Translations under genes and position numbers: made by a program
Assembly: GCA_035707805.1 (NCBI GenBank)
Contig: DASSTS010000033.1
Location: forward strand, 14,464-78,463
Reading direction: 5' to 3'
From: Castellaniella sp035707805
GTDB taxonomy: Bacteria > Pseudomonadota > Gammaproteobacteria > Burkholderiales > Burkholderiaceae_B
DNA length: 64,000 nt
Shown here: positions 23,931-32,115 of the stretch, piece after piece
Numbering within the stretch: position 1 is the first letter of the stretch
How the letters are laid out: each line of letters starts with the position of its first letter
Notes under the pieces: model-generated
What the model was told of the DNA's origin: nothing
Databases searched by the model: none
What the model saw: only the letters and a program-made list of their open reading frames with translations

Positions 23931-25717
23931 TGAAACCCGCCGCCCGCCTGATCAGCGGCCTGATGGCCCTTGCCGCCCTGTCGGCGGGGTCGGCCCAGGC
24001 CGCCAGCTTCGGCCACGCCCGGCTGGCATCCGCCGCCGGCGAGCCCCTGCTCATCCTGGTGCCGGTCTCTGACCTGACGCAGGCCGACCTGCAGGCCTTG
24101 TCGGCCCGGCCGGCGCCCGCGCCCGACTGGGCGCAGGCGGGCCTGACGCCGCCGGTGGCCCTGGACAGCCTGTCGGTTTCGGTCGGCCAGGACGTCCGTG
24201 CGGGCGCCCGGCGGGTATTGCGCATTTCCTCGTCCCAGGCGTTTTCCGGCACCCTGGCCGATCTGCTGCTGGACGTCCACACGGCCACCGGCGACCAGCG
24301 CTACCAGGTGTCGCTGGTGGCGCCGGGGCCGCTGCGCACGCAGCCGCCGGCCAGCCAGGCGCCCGCCGCTGCGCCCTCGGGCGCGGCGCCGGCCCTCGGG
24401 GCCGCCAGCGCGCCCACCAGCGTGCGCCGCGTTCCCGCGGGATCCATCCGCGTGCGCCAGGGCGACACCATGTTCGCCATCGCGCGCCGGCATGCGGTGG
24501 ACGGTGTGTCGGTCTATCAGCTCATGATGGCCCTGCAGCGCGCCAATCCTCAGGCCTTCATCCGCCACAACATCAACCTGGTGCGCGCCGGCGCCTCGCT
24601 GGGCGTCCCGGATGTGGCCGACATGCTGTCCATTTCCGACGCCGAGGCCCGCCGGCAGTTCGTCGAGCAGACCGCTGCTTTCAATCGCATGCGCGGCCGC
24701 ACGGCGGCGCAGGCCGGCGCCGTGGCGGCCGGCCCGGCGGCCGCGGGCGCGGTCTCCAGCGAGACCGCCGAGACGCAGTCCGCCGACAACACCGCCCCGA
24801 AAGATCAGGTGCGGCTCAGCCAGGGCGGCGCCGCGGCCGACGCGGATGCCCGCACGGCCAAGCAGCATGCCCTGCGGGATGCCGAATCCCGCGTCGACCA
24901 ATTGCAGGACAACGTGCAGCATCTGAACCAGGCCCTGCAGGCGCAGGGCGAAGCCGCCCGCAATGCTGCCGCCGATGGCGCGCAGGCCATCAGCCAGTCG
25001 ATCTCCCAGATCGCCAGCGCCATCAGCGAGGCCAGCCACGATGCCGTGGCCCAGGCCGACGAGCAGGCCGCGCCCGCGGGGCAGACCGCCGCCTCTTCCG
25101 GCGCCTCGCAGCCGGCCGGTGGAACGGCGCATGACGCGGCTGGCGGCTCTGGCTCGGCGTCCGCAAGCCAGGCATCCGGCGGCACGGCGTCGGCCGGCGC
25201 CGCCGGGACGGGCGCCGTGGCCGCCGGAGGCGGCGCGAACGGCGCCTCGTCCGGCGTTTCGGCCTCCGGCAATTCCGCCACGGGCGACAACACGACGGGC
25301 AACTCTACGACGGGCAGCGCCGCGGCGGGCGCGTCCGCCGCGGGTGCGGCTTCTTCGGCGACTGCGGATGGCGCTGCCGCGTCGGCGGGCGGATCGAGGG
25401 TCCCCGGCGCCGGCGGCTCCGCCATGGTGCCGGGCGGGACGCCCGGCGCGGCCCCGGCCGAGGCGGCGGAACTGCAGCCCTCGGCCCAGGCCGAGCATCG
25501 CGCATCCTGGATCCAGGATCACCTGCTGGGGGTCATGACCGGCCTGCTGGCCGTCATCGTCTTCATCATCGCCTGGCTGCTGCGGCGGGCCAACACGGCA
25601 CGCGACGACGCGGCCGACAGCCCCCAGGTGACCGAGGCCATGGTGCGCGAAAAGCTCCAGGGCGTGGACCTGGATCTCCCCGCCCGGGACGCCGCGCACA
25701 CGCCGCCCAGGGCCTAG
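23930..25717 (+). CDS. fimV: FimV-like peptidoglycan-binding protein, short form
   Basis: A 595-residue inner-membrane protein. A signal peptide is followed by the FimV N-terminal domain (ASFGHARLASAAGEPLLILVPVSDL, VRAGARRVLRISSSQAFSGTLADLLLDV) and a LysM segment (IRVRQGDTMFAIARRHAVDGVSVYQLMMALQRANP) at about residues 170-230. Then comes a coiled-coil stretch near 300-350 and a low-complexity Gly/Ala/Ser/Thr linker containing pentapeptide repeats. A single late membrane helix (VMTGLLAVIVFIIAWLL) leaves a tail of only about 40 residues. Pseudomonas FimV ends in a long cytoplasmic TPR region, which is missing here. FimV helps place type IV pilus and secretion machinery at the poles. It is coupled to asd (TGATG). 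Confidence 0.88.
   Translation: MKPAARLISGLMALAALSAGSAQAASFGHARLASAAGEPLLILVPVSDLTQADLQALSARPAPAPDWAQAGLTPPVALDSLSVSVGQDVRAGARRVLRISSSQAFSGTLADLLLDVHTATGDQRYQVSLVAPGPLRTQPPASQAPAAAPSGAAPALGAASAPTSVRRVPAGSIRVRQGDTMFAIARRHAVDGVSVYQLMMALQRANPQAFIRHNINLVRAGASLGVPDVADMLSISDAEARRQFVEQTAAFNRMRGRTAAQAGAVAAGPAAAGAVSSETAETQSADNTAPKDQVRLSQGGAAADADARTAKQHALRDAESRVDQLQDNVQHLNQALQAQGEAARNAAADGAQAISQSISQIASAISEASHDAVAQADEQAAPAGQTAASSGASQPAGGTAHDAAGGSGSASASQASGGTASAGAAGTGAVAAGGGANGASSGVSASGNSATGDNTTGNSTTGSAAAGASAAGAASSATADGAAASAGGSRVPGAGGSAMVPGGTPGAAPAEAAELQPSAQAEHRASWIQDHLLGVMTGLLAVIVFIIAWLLRRANTARDDAADSPQVTEAMVREKLQGVDLDLPARDAAHTPPRA
25253..25342 (+). repeat. In-frame 15-bp repeats in fimV (pentapeptide G-x-x-x-x)
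   Basis: Six consecutive 15-nt units from 25253 encode GVSAS, GNSAT, GDNTT, GNSTT, GSAAA and GASAA. The nucleotide units are imperfect, each beginning with GGC. Frame-preserving expansion or loss would change only linker length between the periplasmic domains and the membrane helix. Confidence 0.75.
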
Positions 25718-25723
25718 CGCCTC

Positions 25724-26572
25724 GTGGGCCGCATCGCGCTCGGCATCAGCTACGACGGTTCCGGCTGGCTGGGATGGCAGACGCAGCCGGGAGGCCGCAC
25801 GCTGCAGGACACGCTCGAAACCGCGTTGCGCCGCTTCCTGGACGCGCCCGCGGTTCCCACGGTCTGTGCGGGCCGCACCGACACCGGCGTCCATGCCCTG
25901 CAGCAGATCGTCCATCTGGATACTGAGGCCGTGCGCCGCGACGAATCCTGGGTGCGGGCGCTGAACTCCCATCTGCCGCCCAGCATCGCCGTGCAGTGGG
26001 CCCGGCCGGTGGCGCCCGACTTCCATGCCCGTTTCGATGCCCGGGCGCGCACCTACTTCTATGTTCTGCGCAGCGCCCCGGTGCGCTCGCCGGCGCTGCA
26101 GGGCAGGGTGGGCTGGGTGCACGACGCCCTGGACGATGCGGCCATGCGCGAGGCCGCCGGCCTGCTGGTGGGCGAGCATGACTTCAGCGCCTTTCGCGCG
26201 TCCGAATGCCAGGCCGCGAGTCCCGTGCGCACCCTGCAGTCCCTGGCCGTCGTCCGGCAGGGCGACTTCCTGATCTTCGAATTCCGCGCCAACGCGTTCC
26301 TGCACCATATGGTGCGCAACCTGATGGGCACCCTGCTCATGGTGGGGCGCGGCCGGCGGCCCGCGTCCTGGGCCGGCGAGGTGCTGGCCGGACGGGACCG
26401 CCGCCGCGCGGCCCCGACCTTCATGCCCGACGGCCTGTACCTGGCCCACGTGGCCTATCCTCAGGCCCCCGGGCTGCCTCTGCTGGCGCCGGCCGTTGCG
26501 CTGCGCCATCACCTGGGCATCGCGCCGTTGCCGGAAAAAGACGGAGAATATCCGGGAGATTCCCGTAGTTGA
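25724..26572 (+). CDS. truA: tRNA pseudouridine(38-40) synthase
   Basis: A 282-residue enzyme that isomerises uridines 38-40 in the anticodon arm. N-terminal RIALGISYDGSGWLGWQTQPGGRTLQDTLE, the catalytic Asp53 in AGRTDTGVHALQQIVHLDT, RARTYFYVL and EFRANAFLHHMVRNLMGTLLMVGRGRR are all present. The start is GTG at 25724, 6 nt after the fimV stop; no ATG fits the N-terminal motif. Its TGA lies inside the TTGACA of the next promoter. Confidence 0.96.
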   Translation: MGRIALGISYDGSGWLGWQTQPGGRTLQDTLETALRRFLDAPAVPTVCAGRTDTGVHALQQIVHLDTEAVRRDESWVRALNSHLPPSIAVQWARPVAPDFHARFDARARTYFYVLRSAPVRSPALQGRVGWVHDALDDAAMREAAGLLVGEHDFSAFRASECQAASPVRTLQSLAVVRQGDFLIFEFRANAFLHHMVRNLMGTLLMVGRGRRPASWAGEVLAGRDRRRAAPTFMPDGLYLAHVAYPQAPGLPLLAPAVALRHHLGIAPLPEKDGEYPGDSRS

Positions 26573-26595
26573 CATGGTGCGCCATCGGCTAGAAT
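26569..26595 (+). promoter_or_regulatory. Promoter for the TRAP permease-trpF operon
   Basis: Consensus -35 TTGACA (26569-26574) overlaps the truA stop codon. -10 TAGAAT is at 26590-26595, but the spacer is a short 15 bp. The predicted leader of about 60 nt contains a CCGCCG/CGGCGG stem. It would drive the TRAP genes and the coupled trpF. Confidence 0.55.
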
Positions 26596-26661
26596 TGAGC
26601 GTTTTGCAGCCGCCGCCGGCGTCCTCGGCGGTGTCCGTATCGTAGGCTGACTAGGCAGACA

Positions 26662-27276
26662 ATGAGAATCCTTCTGAAGATCTCCGGGTGGATCGACGCC
26701 CTGAATACCGTGGTCGGACAGGCCGTGACCTGGCTGGTGCTGATCGTGGCCGTGATCAGCGCCAGCAACGCCGTGATGCGCAAGCTCTTCAGCCTCAGTT
26801 CCAACGCCTGGCTGGAGTTGCAGTGGTATCTGTTCGGCGCCATCTTCCTGCTGGCCGCCGGCTACACCTTCCTGCGCAACGAGCACGTCCGGGTCGACGT
26901 CCTGTCGCAGAAACTGCCCGAGCGCACGCAGGTCGGCATCGAGATCTTCGGGGTCGTGTTCTTTCTGCTGCCGGCGGCCTGCCTCGTGTGCTGGCTCTCG
27001 ATTCCCTTCTTCTGGGAATCCTACATCACGCACGAGCTGTCCTCGAATACCGAGGGCCTGATCCGCTGGCCCGCAAAACTGCTCATTCCGGTGGGCTTCT
27101 TCCTGCTGATCCTGGCGGGCATCTCGCACCTCATCAAGTGCGTCGGGTTCCTGCGCGGCGGGTGCGGCAATCCCATGCGCGTGTCCACTGGCAAGACCGC
27201 CGAGGAAGCGCTGGTCGAGGACATCCTCGCCCAGCAGCAGGCTGAACAATCCCTCAAACCGACCCAGGGGCGTTGA
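26662..27276 (+). CDS. TRAP transporter small membrane subunit (DctQ family)
   Basis: A 204-residue membrane protein with four helices. The first two include WIDALNTVVGQAVTWLVLIVAVISASNAVMRKLF and LELQWYLFGAIFLLAAGYTFLRNEHVRVDVL. The NAWLELQWYLF and RNEHVRVDV motifs are typical of DctQ. It pairs with the large permease just downstream in Na+-coupled uptake of carboxylates or related solutes. No DctP-type binding protein gene lies beside it, so the substrate cannot be inferred. Confidence 0.9.
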   Translation: MRILLKISGWIDALNTVVGQAVTWLVLIVAVISASNAVMRKLFSLSSNAWLELQWYLFGAIFLLAAGYTFLRNEHVRVDVLSQKLPERTQVGIEIFGVVFFLLPAACLVCWLSIPFFWESYITHELSSNTEGLIRWPAKLLIPVGFFLLILAGISHLIKCVGFLRGGCGNPMRVSTGKTAEEALVEDILAQQQAEQSLKPTQGR

Positions 27277-27278
27277 CC

Positions 27279-28946
27279 ATGGAGTTTATCGTCGGCAATC
27301 TCGCCCCGATCATGTTCGTCAACCTGATCGTCTTCCTGCTGTTCGGCTTTCCGGTCGCCTTTTCCCTGGCGGCCACCGGTGTGGTGTACGGCCTGGTGGC
27401 CGTGCAGCAGGACCTGATGAGCCCGCTGCTGTTCCAGGCCCTGCCGCAGCGCATCTTCGGCATCGTCGGCAACGACACCTTGCTGGCGGTCCCGTTCTTC
27501 ACCTTCATGGGGCTGATCCTGGAACGCTCGGGCATGGCCGAGGACCTGCTCGACACGGTGGGCCGCCTGTTCGGCCCTCTGCGCGGCGGCCTGGCCATCG
27601 CCGTCGTGTTCGTGGGCGCGCTGCTGGCGGCCACCACCGGGGTGGTGTCGGCCTCGGTGATCTCCATGGGCCTGATTTCGCTGCCCATCATGCTGCGCTA
27701 CGGCTACGACCGGCGGCTCGCATCGGGCGTGATCGCGGCCTCCGGCACGCTGTCGCAGATCATCCCGCCCTCGCTGGTGCTGATCGTGCTGGCCGACCAG
27801 CTGGGACGCTCGATCGGCGACATGTACCGCGGGGCGATGGTGCCGGGCCTGCTGCTGGCGGGCGCCTACATGGTCTACATCTTCATCATCGCCGTGGTCA
27901 AGCCCGGCCACGTGCCGGCGCTGCCGCCCGAGGCGCGCGGCGAGGTCGATGCCAAGGGACGACGCGGGCTGCGCTCGCTGCTGGTGCTGACCGTGATCGC
28001 CGCCGCCGTGGCGCACTGGGGGTCGGACTATTATTTCCGCTCGCATACGGACATCCCGGTCGACGAGCGCATCGTCATCATCCTGCTGATCTGGGGCTGC
28101 GCGGCCCTGGCCATGGCGCTGGGCAACCGGCTGCTGCGCCTGGGGTGGCTGTCCTCGCTGGCCGAGCAAGTCGTGTTCGTCATGATTCCGCCGCTCGCCC
28201 TGATCTTCCTGGTGCTGGGCACGATCTTCATCGGCGTGGCCACGCCCACCGAGGGCGGCGCCATGGGCGCGGTCGGCGCGCTCATCATGGCGGTGTCGCG
28301 GGGCCGGTTCTCCCTGCAGCAGTTGCGCCAGGCCATGGAAAGCACGGCACGCCTGACCTGCTTCGTGATCTTCATCCTGGTGGGCTCGACGATCTTCAGC
28401 CTCAGCTTCCGGGGCATCAACGGCGACGTCTGGGTCGAGCAGCTGCTGCTGCACGTGCCGGGGGGCGAGGTGGGCTTCCTGATCGTGGTCAGCCTGATCA
28501 CGTTCTTTCTCGCATTCTTCCTCGATTTCTTCGAGCTCGCCTTCATCATCGTTCCGCTGCTGGGGCCGGTGGCCGACAAGATGGGCATCGACCTGATCTG
28601 GTTCGGCGTGCTGCTGGCCGTCAACATGCAGACCTCGTTCGTGCATCCGCCCTTCGGTTTCGCCCTGTTCTACCTGCGCTCGGTCGCGCCCAAGGAAGAC
28701 TACCGCGACCGGGTGACCGGCCAGCTCATCCCCAAGGTCACGACCGCCCAGATCTACTGGGGCTCGATTCCCTTCATCGTCATCCAGGTCCTCATGGTGA
28801 TCGCGGTGCTGGTCTTCCCCGGCATGGTGACGCACTACAAGAGCAATGCCTCCACGGTGAATCCGGCGTCCGTGACCTTCGGCCAGGACAGCGCCTACGG
28901 CCTGGATTCCTACGGCGGGGGCGACGCGGGCGGGGCGTTCCAGTGA
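27279..28946 (+). CDS. TRAP transporter large permease subunit (DctM family)
   Basis: A 555-residue polytopic permease with roughly 14 hydrophobic segments. DctM motifs are clear: FGFPVAFSLAATGVVYGLV, LLAVPFFTFMGLILERSGMAEDLLDTVGRLFG, GALLAATTGVVSASVISMGLISLPIMLRYGYDRRLASGVIAASGTLSQIIPPSLVLIVLAD and the late LDFFELAFIIVPLLGPVADKMGIDLIWFGVLLAVNMQTSFVHPPFGFALFYLRSVAP. It is longer than the classic DctM (about 430); the extra length sits mid-protein around 210-300 and is seen in one TRAP subfamily. ATG 27279 is preferred over TTG 27273. It overlaps trpF (GTGA). Confidence 0.93.
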   Translation: MEFIVGNLAPIMFVNLIVFLLFGFPVAFSLAATGVVYGLVAVQQDLMSPLLFQALPQRIFGIVGNDTLLAVPFFTFMGLILERSGMAEDLLDTVGRLFGPLRGGLAIAVVFVGALLAATTGVVSASVISMGLISLPIMLRYGYDRRLASGVIAASGTLSQIIPPSLVLIVLADQLGRSIGDMYRGAMVPGLLLAGAYMVYIFIIAVVKPGHVPALPPEARGEVDAKGRRGLRSLLVLTVIAAAVAHWGSDYYFRSHTDIPVDERIVIILLIWGCAALAMALGNRLLRLGWLSSLAEQVVFVMIPPLALIFLVLGTIFIGVATPTEGGAMGAVGALIMAVSRGRFSLQQLRQAMESTARLTCFVIFILVGSTIFSLSFRGINGDVWVEQLLLHVPGGEVGFLIVVSLITFFLAFFLDFFELAFIIVPLLGPVADKMGIDLIWFGVLLAVNMQTSFVHPPFGFALFYLRSVAPKEDYRDRVTGQLIPKVTTAQIYWGSIPFIVIQVLMVIAVLVFPGMVTHYKSNASTVNPASVTFGQDSAYGLDSYGGGDAGGAFQ

Positions 28947-29614
28947 ACGCGGCCGCGCGCACACGCGTCAAGATCTGCGGGCTGACCCGCCTGCAGGACC
29001 TGGACGCCGCGGTGGCCGCGGGGGCCGACGCCGTCGGCCTGGTCTTCTATCCGCCCAGCCGCCGCTGCCTGGGCCTCGAGCAGGCCGCGGCGCTGCGCGC
29101 CCGGGCGCCGGCCTTCGTCGGCGTCACGGCCCTGTTCGTGAATCCCGAGGCGCCTGCCGTGCAGCAGGTGATCGAGGCCGTGCGCCCGGACCTGCTGCAG
29201 TTCCACGGCGAGGAATCCCCTGATTTCTGCGCCGGGTTCGGCATGCGCTATCTCAAGGCCTTCCGGGCGGGGGCGCCGGGGCTGGACACGGCCGCCGGCC
29301 TGGCCCGGGCCTGCGAGGCCCACGGCCGGGCGGCCGGCTGGCTGTTCGACAGCTACAGCCCGGGGTACGGCGGCAGCGGCAGCAGTTTCGACACGGCCTT
29401 GCTGGCCGGGGTGCCGCGCGGCGCCGGCGTGCCGGCGCTGATCCTGTCGGGCGGCCTGCAGGCGGGAACGGTGGGCGGGCAGATCGCCGCCCTGGCGCCG
29501 TTTGCCGTCGACGTCAGCAGCGGGGTCGAGTCGGCGCCCGGCATCAAGGACCCGGAACGCATCCGGGCATTTCTGCAGGCGGTGCGGGCCGCCGACGCGG
29601 CCCGGATGTCCTGA
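28943..29614 (+). CDS. trpF: Phosphoribosylanthranilate isomerase
   Basis: A 223-residue (beta/alpha)8 enzyme that catalyses the third step of tryptophan synthesis by an Amadori rearrangement. The catalytic Cys12 is in RVKICGLTR and the general-acid Asp lies in PFAVDVSSGVES. GLVFYPPSRR, LLQFHGEE and LSGGL complete the family pattern. The start is GTG 28943, overlapping the permease stop as GTGA, so translation is coupled. trpB and trpA, often next in related genomes, are not here. The following gene is a convergent MFS transporter. Confidence 0.95.
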   Translation: MNAAARTRVKICGLTRLQDLDAAVAAGADAVGLVFYPPSRRCLGLEQAAALRARAPAFVGVTALFVNPEAPAVQQVIEAVRPDLLQFHGEESPDFCAGFGMRYLKAFRAGAPGLDTAAGLARACEAHGRAAGWLFDSYSPGYGGSGSSFDTALLAGVPRGAGVPALILSGGLQAGTVGGQIAALAPFAVDVSSGVESAPGIKDPERIRAFLQAVRAADAARMS

Positions 29615-29617
29615 GGC

Positions 29618-29636
29618 GCCCGGGCCAGGCCCGGGC
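29618..29636. terminator. Hairpin between convergent trpF and MFS genes
   Basis: GCCCGGGCC (29618-29626) and GGCCCGGGC (29628-29636) form a near-perfect stem between two convergent stop codons. No T-tract is present on either strand. A bidirectional stop or processing site is likely. Confidence 0.45.
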
Positions 29637-29642
29637 GGGTGT

Positions 29643-30992
29643 TCAGGCGGCGCGGCGCCGGGCCGACCGGTTGACGGCCAGGGCCGCCAGAGTGCAGACC
29701 GCGCCCGACAGCAGATACCCGCTGATTCCGCCCAGGCCGTAGCGGTCCGAGACCCCCAGCGCGACCAGCGGCGCGAAAGCCGCGCCCACCAGCCATGCCA
29801 GATCGGCGGTCAGCGCGGCGCCCGTGTAGCGGCATGCCGGCAGGAAATTGGCCGTGGCTGTGCCCGAGGACTGGCCGTAGGACAGGCCCAGCAGCGCGAA
29901 GCCGGCCAGGATGAACGTATCCTGGCGCATCGCGCCGCCGCCCAGCAGCCAGGGCGAGGCGAGGGCGAAGGCGCCGATCAGCACGGCCACCAGGCCCAGC
30001 GTGTGGCGCCGGCCGATGCGGTTGGCCAGGTGCCCGGAAACCAGCATGGCGCCCAGGGCGATCGCCGCGCCCAGGAGTTCGATCGTCAATACCTGGGGCA
30101 CGGTTCTCTGATGCCGCAGGACGAGCCAGGACAGCGGAAACAGCGTGACCAGGTGGAACAGCGCATAGCTCGCCAGCGCGGCGAAGGCGCCGGTGACGAT
30201 GTGCCGGCCCTGGGTGCGGACCATCTCCAGCGTGCCGATCGGGCGCAGTTCGCGTTCTTCCAGCAGGCGCGAGAAATCGTTGTCCATCACCAGCCGCAGG
30301 CGCGCGAACAGCCCCACGACGTTGATGGCCAAGGCCACGAAGAACGGAAAGCGCCAGCCCCAGCCGGTGAAGTCCGCCGGTTCCAGGCGGGTGTACAGGT
30401 AGAGGAACAGCGCGGCGGCCACGAAGAAGCCGAGGGGCGCCGACAGCTGCCCCAGCATGGCGTACCAGCCGCGCCGCCGGGCGGGCGCGTTCAGGGCCAG
30501 CAGCGAGGGCAGGCCGTCCCAGGAGCCGCCCCAGGCAATGCCCTGCAGGCAGCGAAAAAGCGCCAGCAGGACGATGGCGTGCACGCCCAGGGTCTCGTGG
30601 GTCGGCAGGAAGGCGATGCCCGCCGTGGCCGTGCCCAGCAGGAACAGCGCCGCCGTCAGCTTCATGCCCCGGCCCCAGTGCTTTTGCACGTGCATGAACA
30701 GCGTCGTGCCGAAGGGCCGGGTAATGAAGGCCAGGGCGAAGATGGCAAAGGCGTACAGCGTGCCGGTAAGGGGATCCGCGAAGGGAAAGAACACCTGGGG
30801 AAACACGATCACCGAGGCGATCCCGTAGGTGAAGAAGTCGAAGTATTCCGAGGTGCGGCCGATGATCACGCCGACCGCGATGTCGCCGGGGGATACGGAA
30901 GGGTGGCCCTCGGCGTGGCGGGCGGCCCTGGCCTGGTCGTCTTCCCGGGCGCGCGGTCCGGGCAGGCGGGTGTTGAGGATATGTGCTGTCAT
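29643..30992 (-). CDS. MFS transporter, metabolite/H+ symporter-like
   Basis: A 449-residue transporter with 12 hydrophobic segments. GVIIGRTSEYFDFFTYGIASVIVFPQVFFP and the A-motif-like LFMHVQKHWGRGMKLTAALFLLG resemble the MHS group (relatives of ShiA and the citrate/proline-betaine symporters), as does LLALFRCLQGIAWGGSWDGLPSLLALNAP. The second-half A-motif GHLANRIGRRHTLGL is intact. Start 30992 has a strong AGGAGGA 6 nt upstream. It is divergent from the cyo operon. Substrate unknown; a small organic acid or betaine is typical of the group. Confidence 0.85.
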   Translation of the reverse strand: MTAHILNTRLPGPRAREDDQARAARHAEGHPSVSPGDIAVGVIIGRTSEYFDFFTYGIASVIVFPQVFFPFADPLTGTLYAFAIFALAFITRPFGTTLFMHVQKHWGRGMKLTAALFLLGTATAGIAFLPTHETLGVHAIVLLALFRCLQGIAWGGSWDGLPSLLALNAPARRRGWYAMLGQLSAPLGFFVAAALFLYLYTRLEPADFTGWGWRFPFFVALAINVVGLFARLRLVMDNDFSRLLEERELRPIGTLEMVRTQGRHIVTGAFAALASYALFHLVTLFPLSWLVLRHQRTVPQVLTIELLGAAIALGAMLVSGHLANRIGRRHTLGLVAVLIGAFALASPWLLGGGAMRQDTFILAGFALLGLSYGQSSGTATANFLPACRYTGAALTADLAWLVGAAFAPLVALGVSDRYGLGGISGYLLSGAVCTLAALAVNRSARRRAA

Positions 30993-31077
30993 CGGGTCCT
31001 CCTGGTCTGCGACGCGGGCCGCCCGCGCGCAGGCGGCCTCGCACATAGGATTCCATGCCGGCGCCGGAGTCCGCCAT

Positions 31078-31162
31078 TGGACATTACCCGCAGTAACCCT
31101 GCCCACCGAAGGGGCATGAGTCAAAATGTCCAATTTTCACCTCGACATTTCAAATCTATAGT
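31078..31162 (+). promoter_or_regulatory. Control region of the cyo operon with repeated GACATT motifs
   Basis: A -10 TATAGT lies at 31157-31162 with a poor TTTCAC at 31135-31140 as -35. Upstream are three related sites: TGGACATT (31078-31085), its complement AATGTCCA (31125-31132), and AAATGTC/GACATTT forming a 7-bp inverted repeat (31124-31130 and 31144-31150) over the -35 zone. This layout suggests a regulator binding site. It does not match the FNR consensus. Confidence 0.45.
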
Positions 31163-31204
31163 AACGGCCTCGCTTGAAGACACCTGGAATCGGCACGCAA
31201 GGCA

Positions 31205-32113
31205 ATGAGGCACGACAAGATTCTGAAACGACTGCTGGGCACGGCCCCGGTCCTGCTGTTGGGCGGCTGCAACGCCGTGCTGCTGAACCCCTCGGGCGAC
31301 GTGGCCCTGCAGCAGCGCAACCTGATCTACACGGCGACCGGCCTGATGCTGATCGTCATCCTGCCGGTGATCGCCGCCACGATCCTGTTCGCCTGGCGCT
31401 ACCGGGCGACCAACCGCAAGGCCCGCCACGAGCCCGACTGGGACCACTCCACCCGCCTGGAGCTGGTGATCTGGTCGGTGCCGCTGATGATCATCATCGC
31501 GCTGGGCAGCGTCACCTGGGTCAGCACCCACCTGCTCGATCCCTACCGCCCGCTGAGCCGGATCTCGGCGGACAAGCCCCTGGCCGCCCACGTCGAGCCG
31601 CTCACCGTCGAGGTGGTGGCCCTGGACTGGAAGTGGCTGTTCATCTACCCCGAATACGGTTTTGCCACCGTGAACGAGCTGGCGGCGCCGGTGGATCGGC
31701 CGATCCGCTTCAAGATCACGGCCTCCTCGGTGATGAATTCCTTCTTCATCCCCGCGCTGGCCGGCCAGATCTACGCCATGCCGGGCATGCAGACGATGCT
31801 GCACGCGGTGATCAACGCGCCCGGCGACTACGAGGGCATGTCCGCGAACTACAGCGGCGCGGGATTCTCGGGCATGCATTTCCGCTTCCACGGTCTGGAC
31901 CAGGCGGGCTTTGACCAATGGGTGGCGAAGAACCGCGCCGCCGGCGGCATCCTGGATCGCGCGGCCTACCAGGCCCTGGAGAGGCCCAGCGAGAATGACC
32001 CGGTGCGCCGCTGGGCGGCCGTCGACCCCGACCTGTACCGCCTGATCCTGAATCGCTGCGTGCGGCCCGGCTCGACCTGCATGAGCGACCTCATGCAGCC
32101 TATGGAGAAGTAA
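31205..32113 (+). CDS. cyoA: Cytochrome bo-type quinol oxidase subunit II
   Basis: A 302-residue lipoprotein (lipobox LGGC, Cys22) with two membrane helices and a periplasmic cupredoxin-like domain. It belongs to the quinol oxidase branch: WDHSTRLELVIWSVPLMIIIALG, VEVVALDWKWLFIYPEYG, and FFIPALAGQIYAMPGMQTML match CyoA. The Cys/His/Met ligands of the CuA centre of cytochrome c oxidases are absent (the site reads SANYSGAGFSGMHF). It is first of a tight cyoABCD operon. Confidence 0.95.
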   Translation: MRHDKILKRLLGTAPVLLLGGCNAVLLNPSGDVALQQRNLIYTATGLMLIVILPVIAATILFAWRYRATNRKARHEPDWDHSTRLELVIWSVPLMIIIALGSVTWVSTHLLDPYRPLSRISADKPLAAHVEPLTVEVVALDWKWLFIYPEYGFATVNELAAPVDRPIRFKITASSVMNSFFIPALAGQIYAMPGMQTMLHAVINAPGDYEGMSANYSGAGFSGMHFRFHGLDQAGFDQWVAKNRAAGGILDRAAYQALERPSENDPVRRWAAVDPDLYRLILNRCVRPGSTCMSDLMQPMEK

Positions 32114-32115
32114 AA

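Noticed and set aside
25200..25400. CRISPR-like or tandem array
   Set aside because: The 15-bp periodicity is coding repeat within fimV with no spacers. No CRISPR array or cas gene was seen in the window.
15760..26575. Very long minus-strand open frames opposite selO-aroC, leuCD and fimV-truA (around 900 to 1100 codons)
   Set aside because: They are antisense to well-supported genes, contain no recognisable domains, have Arg/Ala/Gly/His-rich compositions and start at arbitrary points. They result from biased third-position GC in the real genes.
27279..28946. Gene fusion or frameshift in the large TRAP permease
   Set aside because: The 555-residue length first looked abnormal, but the frame is continuous and the extra segment lies between intact DctM halves, as in a longer TRAP subfamily.
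31205..32113. Cytochrome c oxidase subunit II
   Set aside because: The CuA ligands (two Cys, two His, Met) are missing and the sequence follows CyoA; CyoB has the quinol-site residues.
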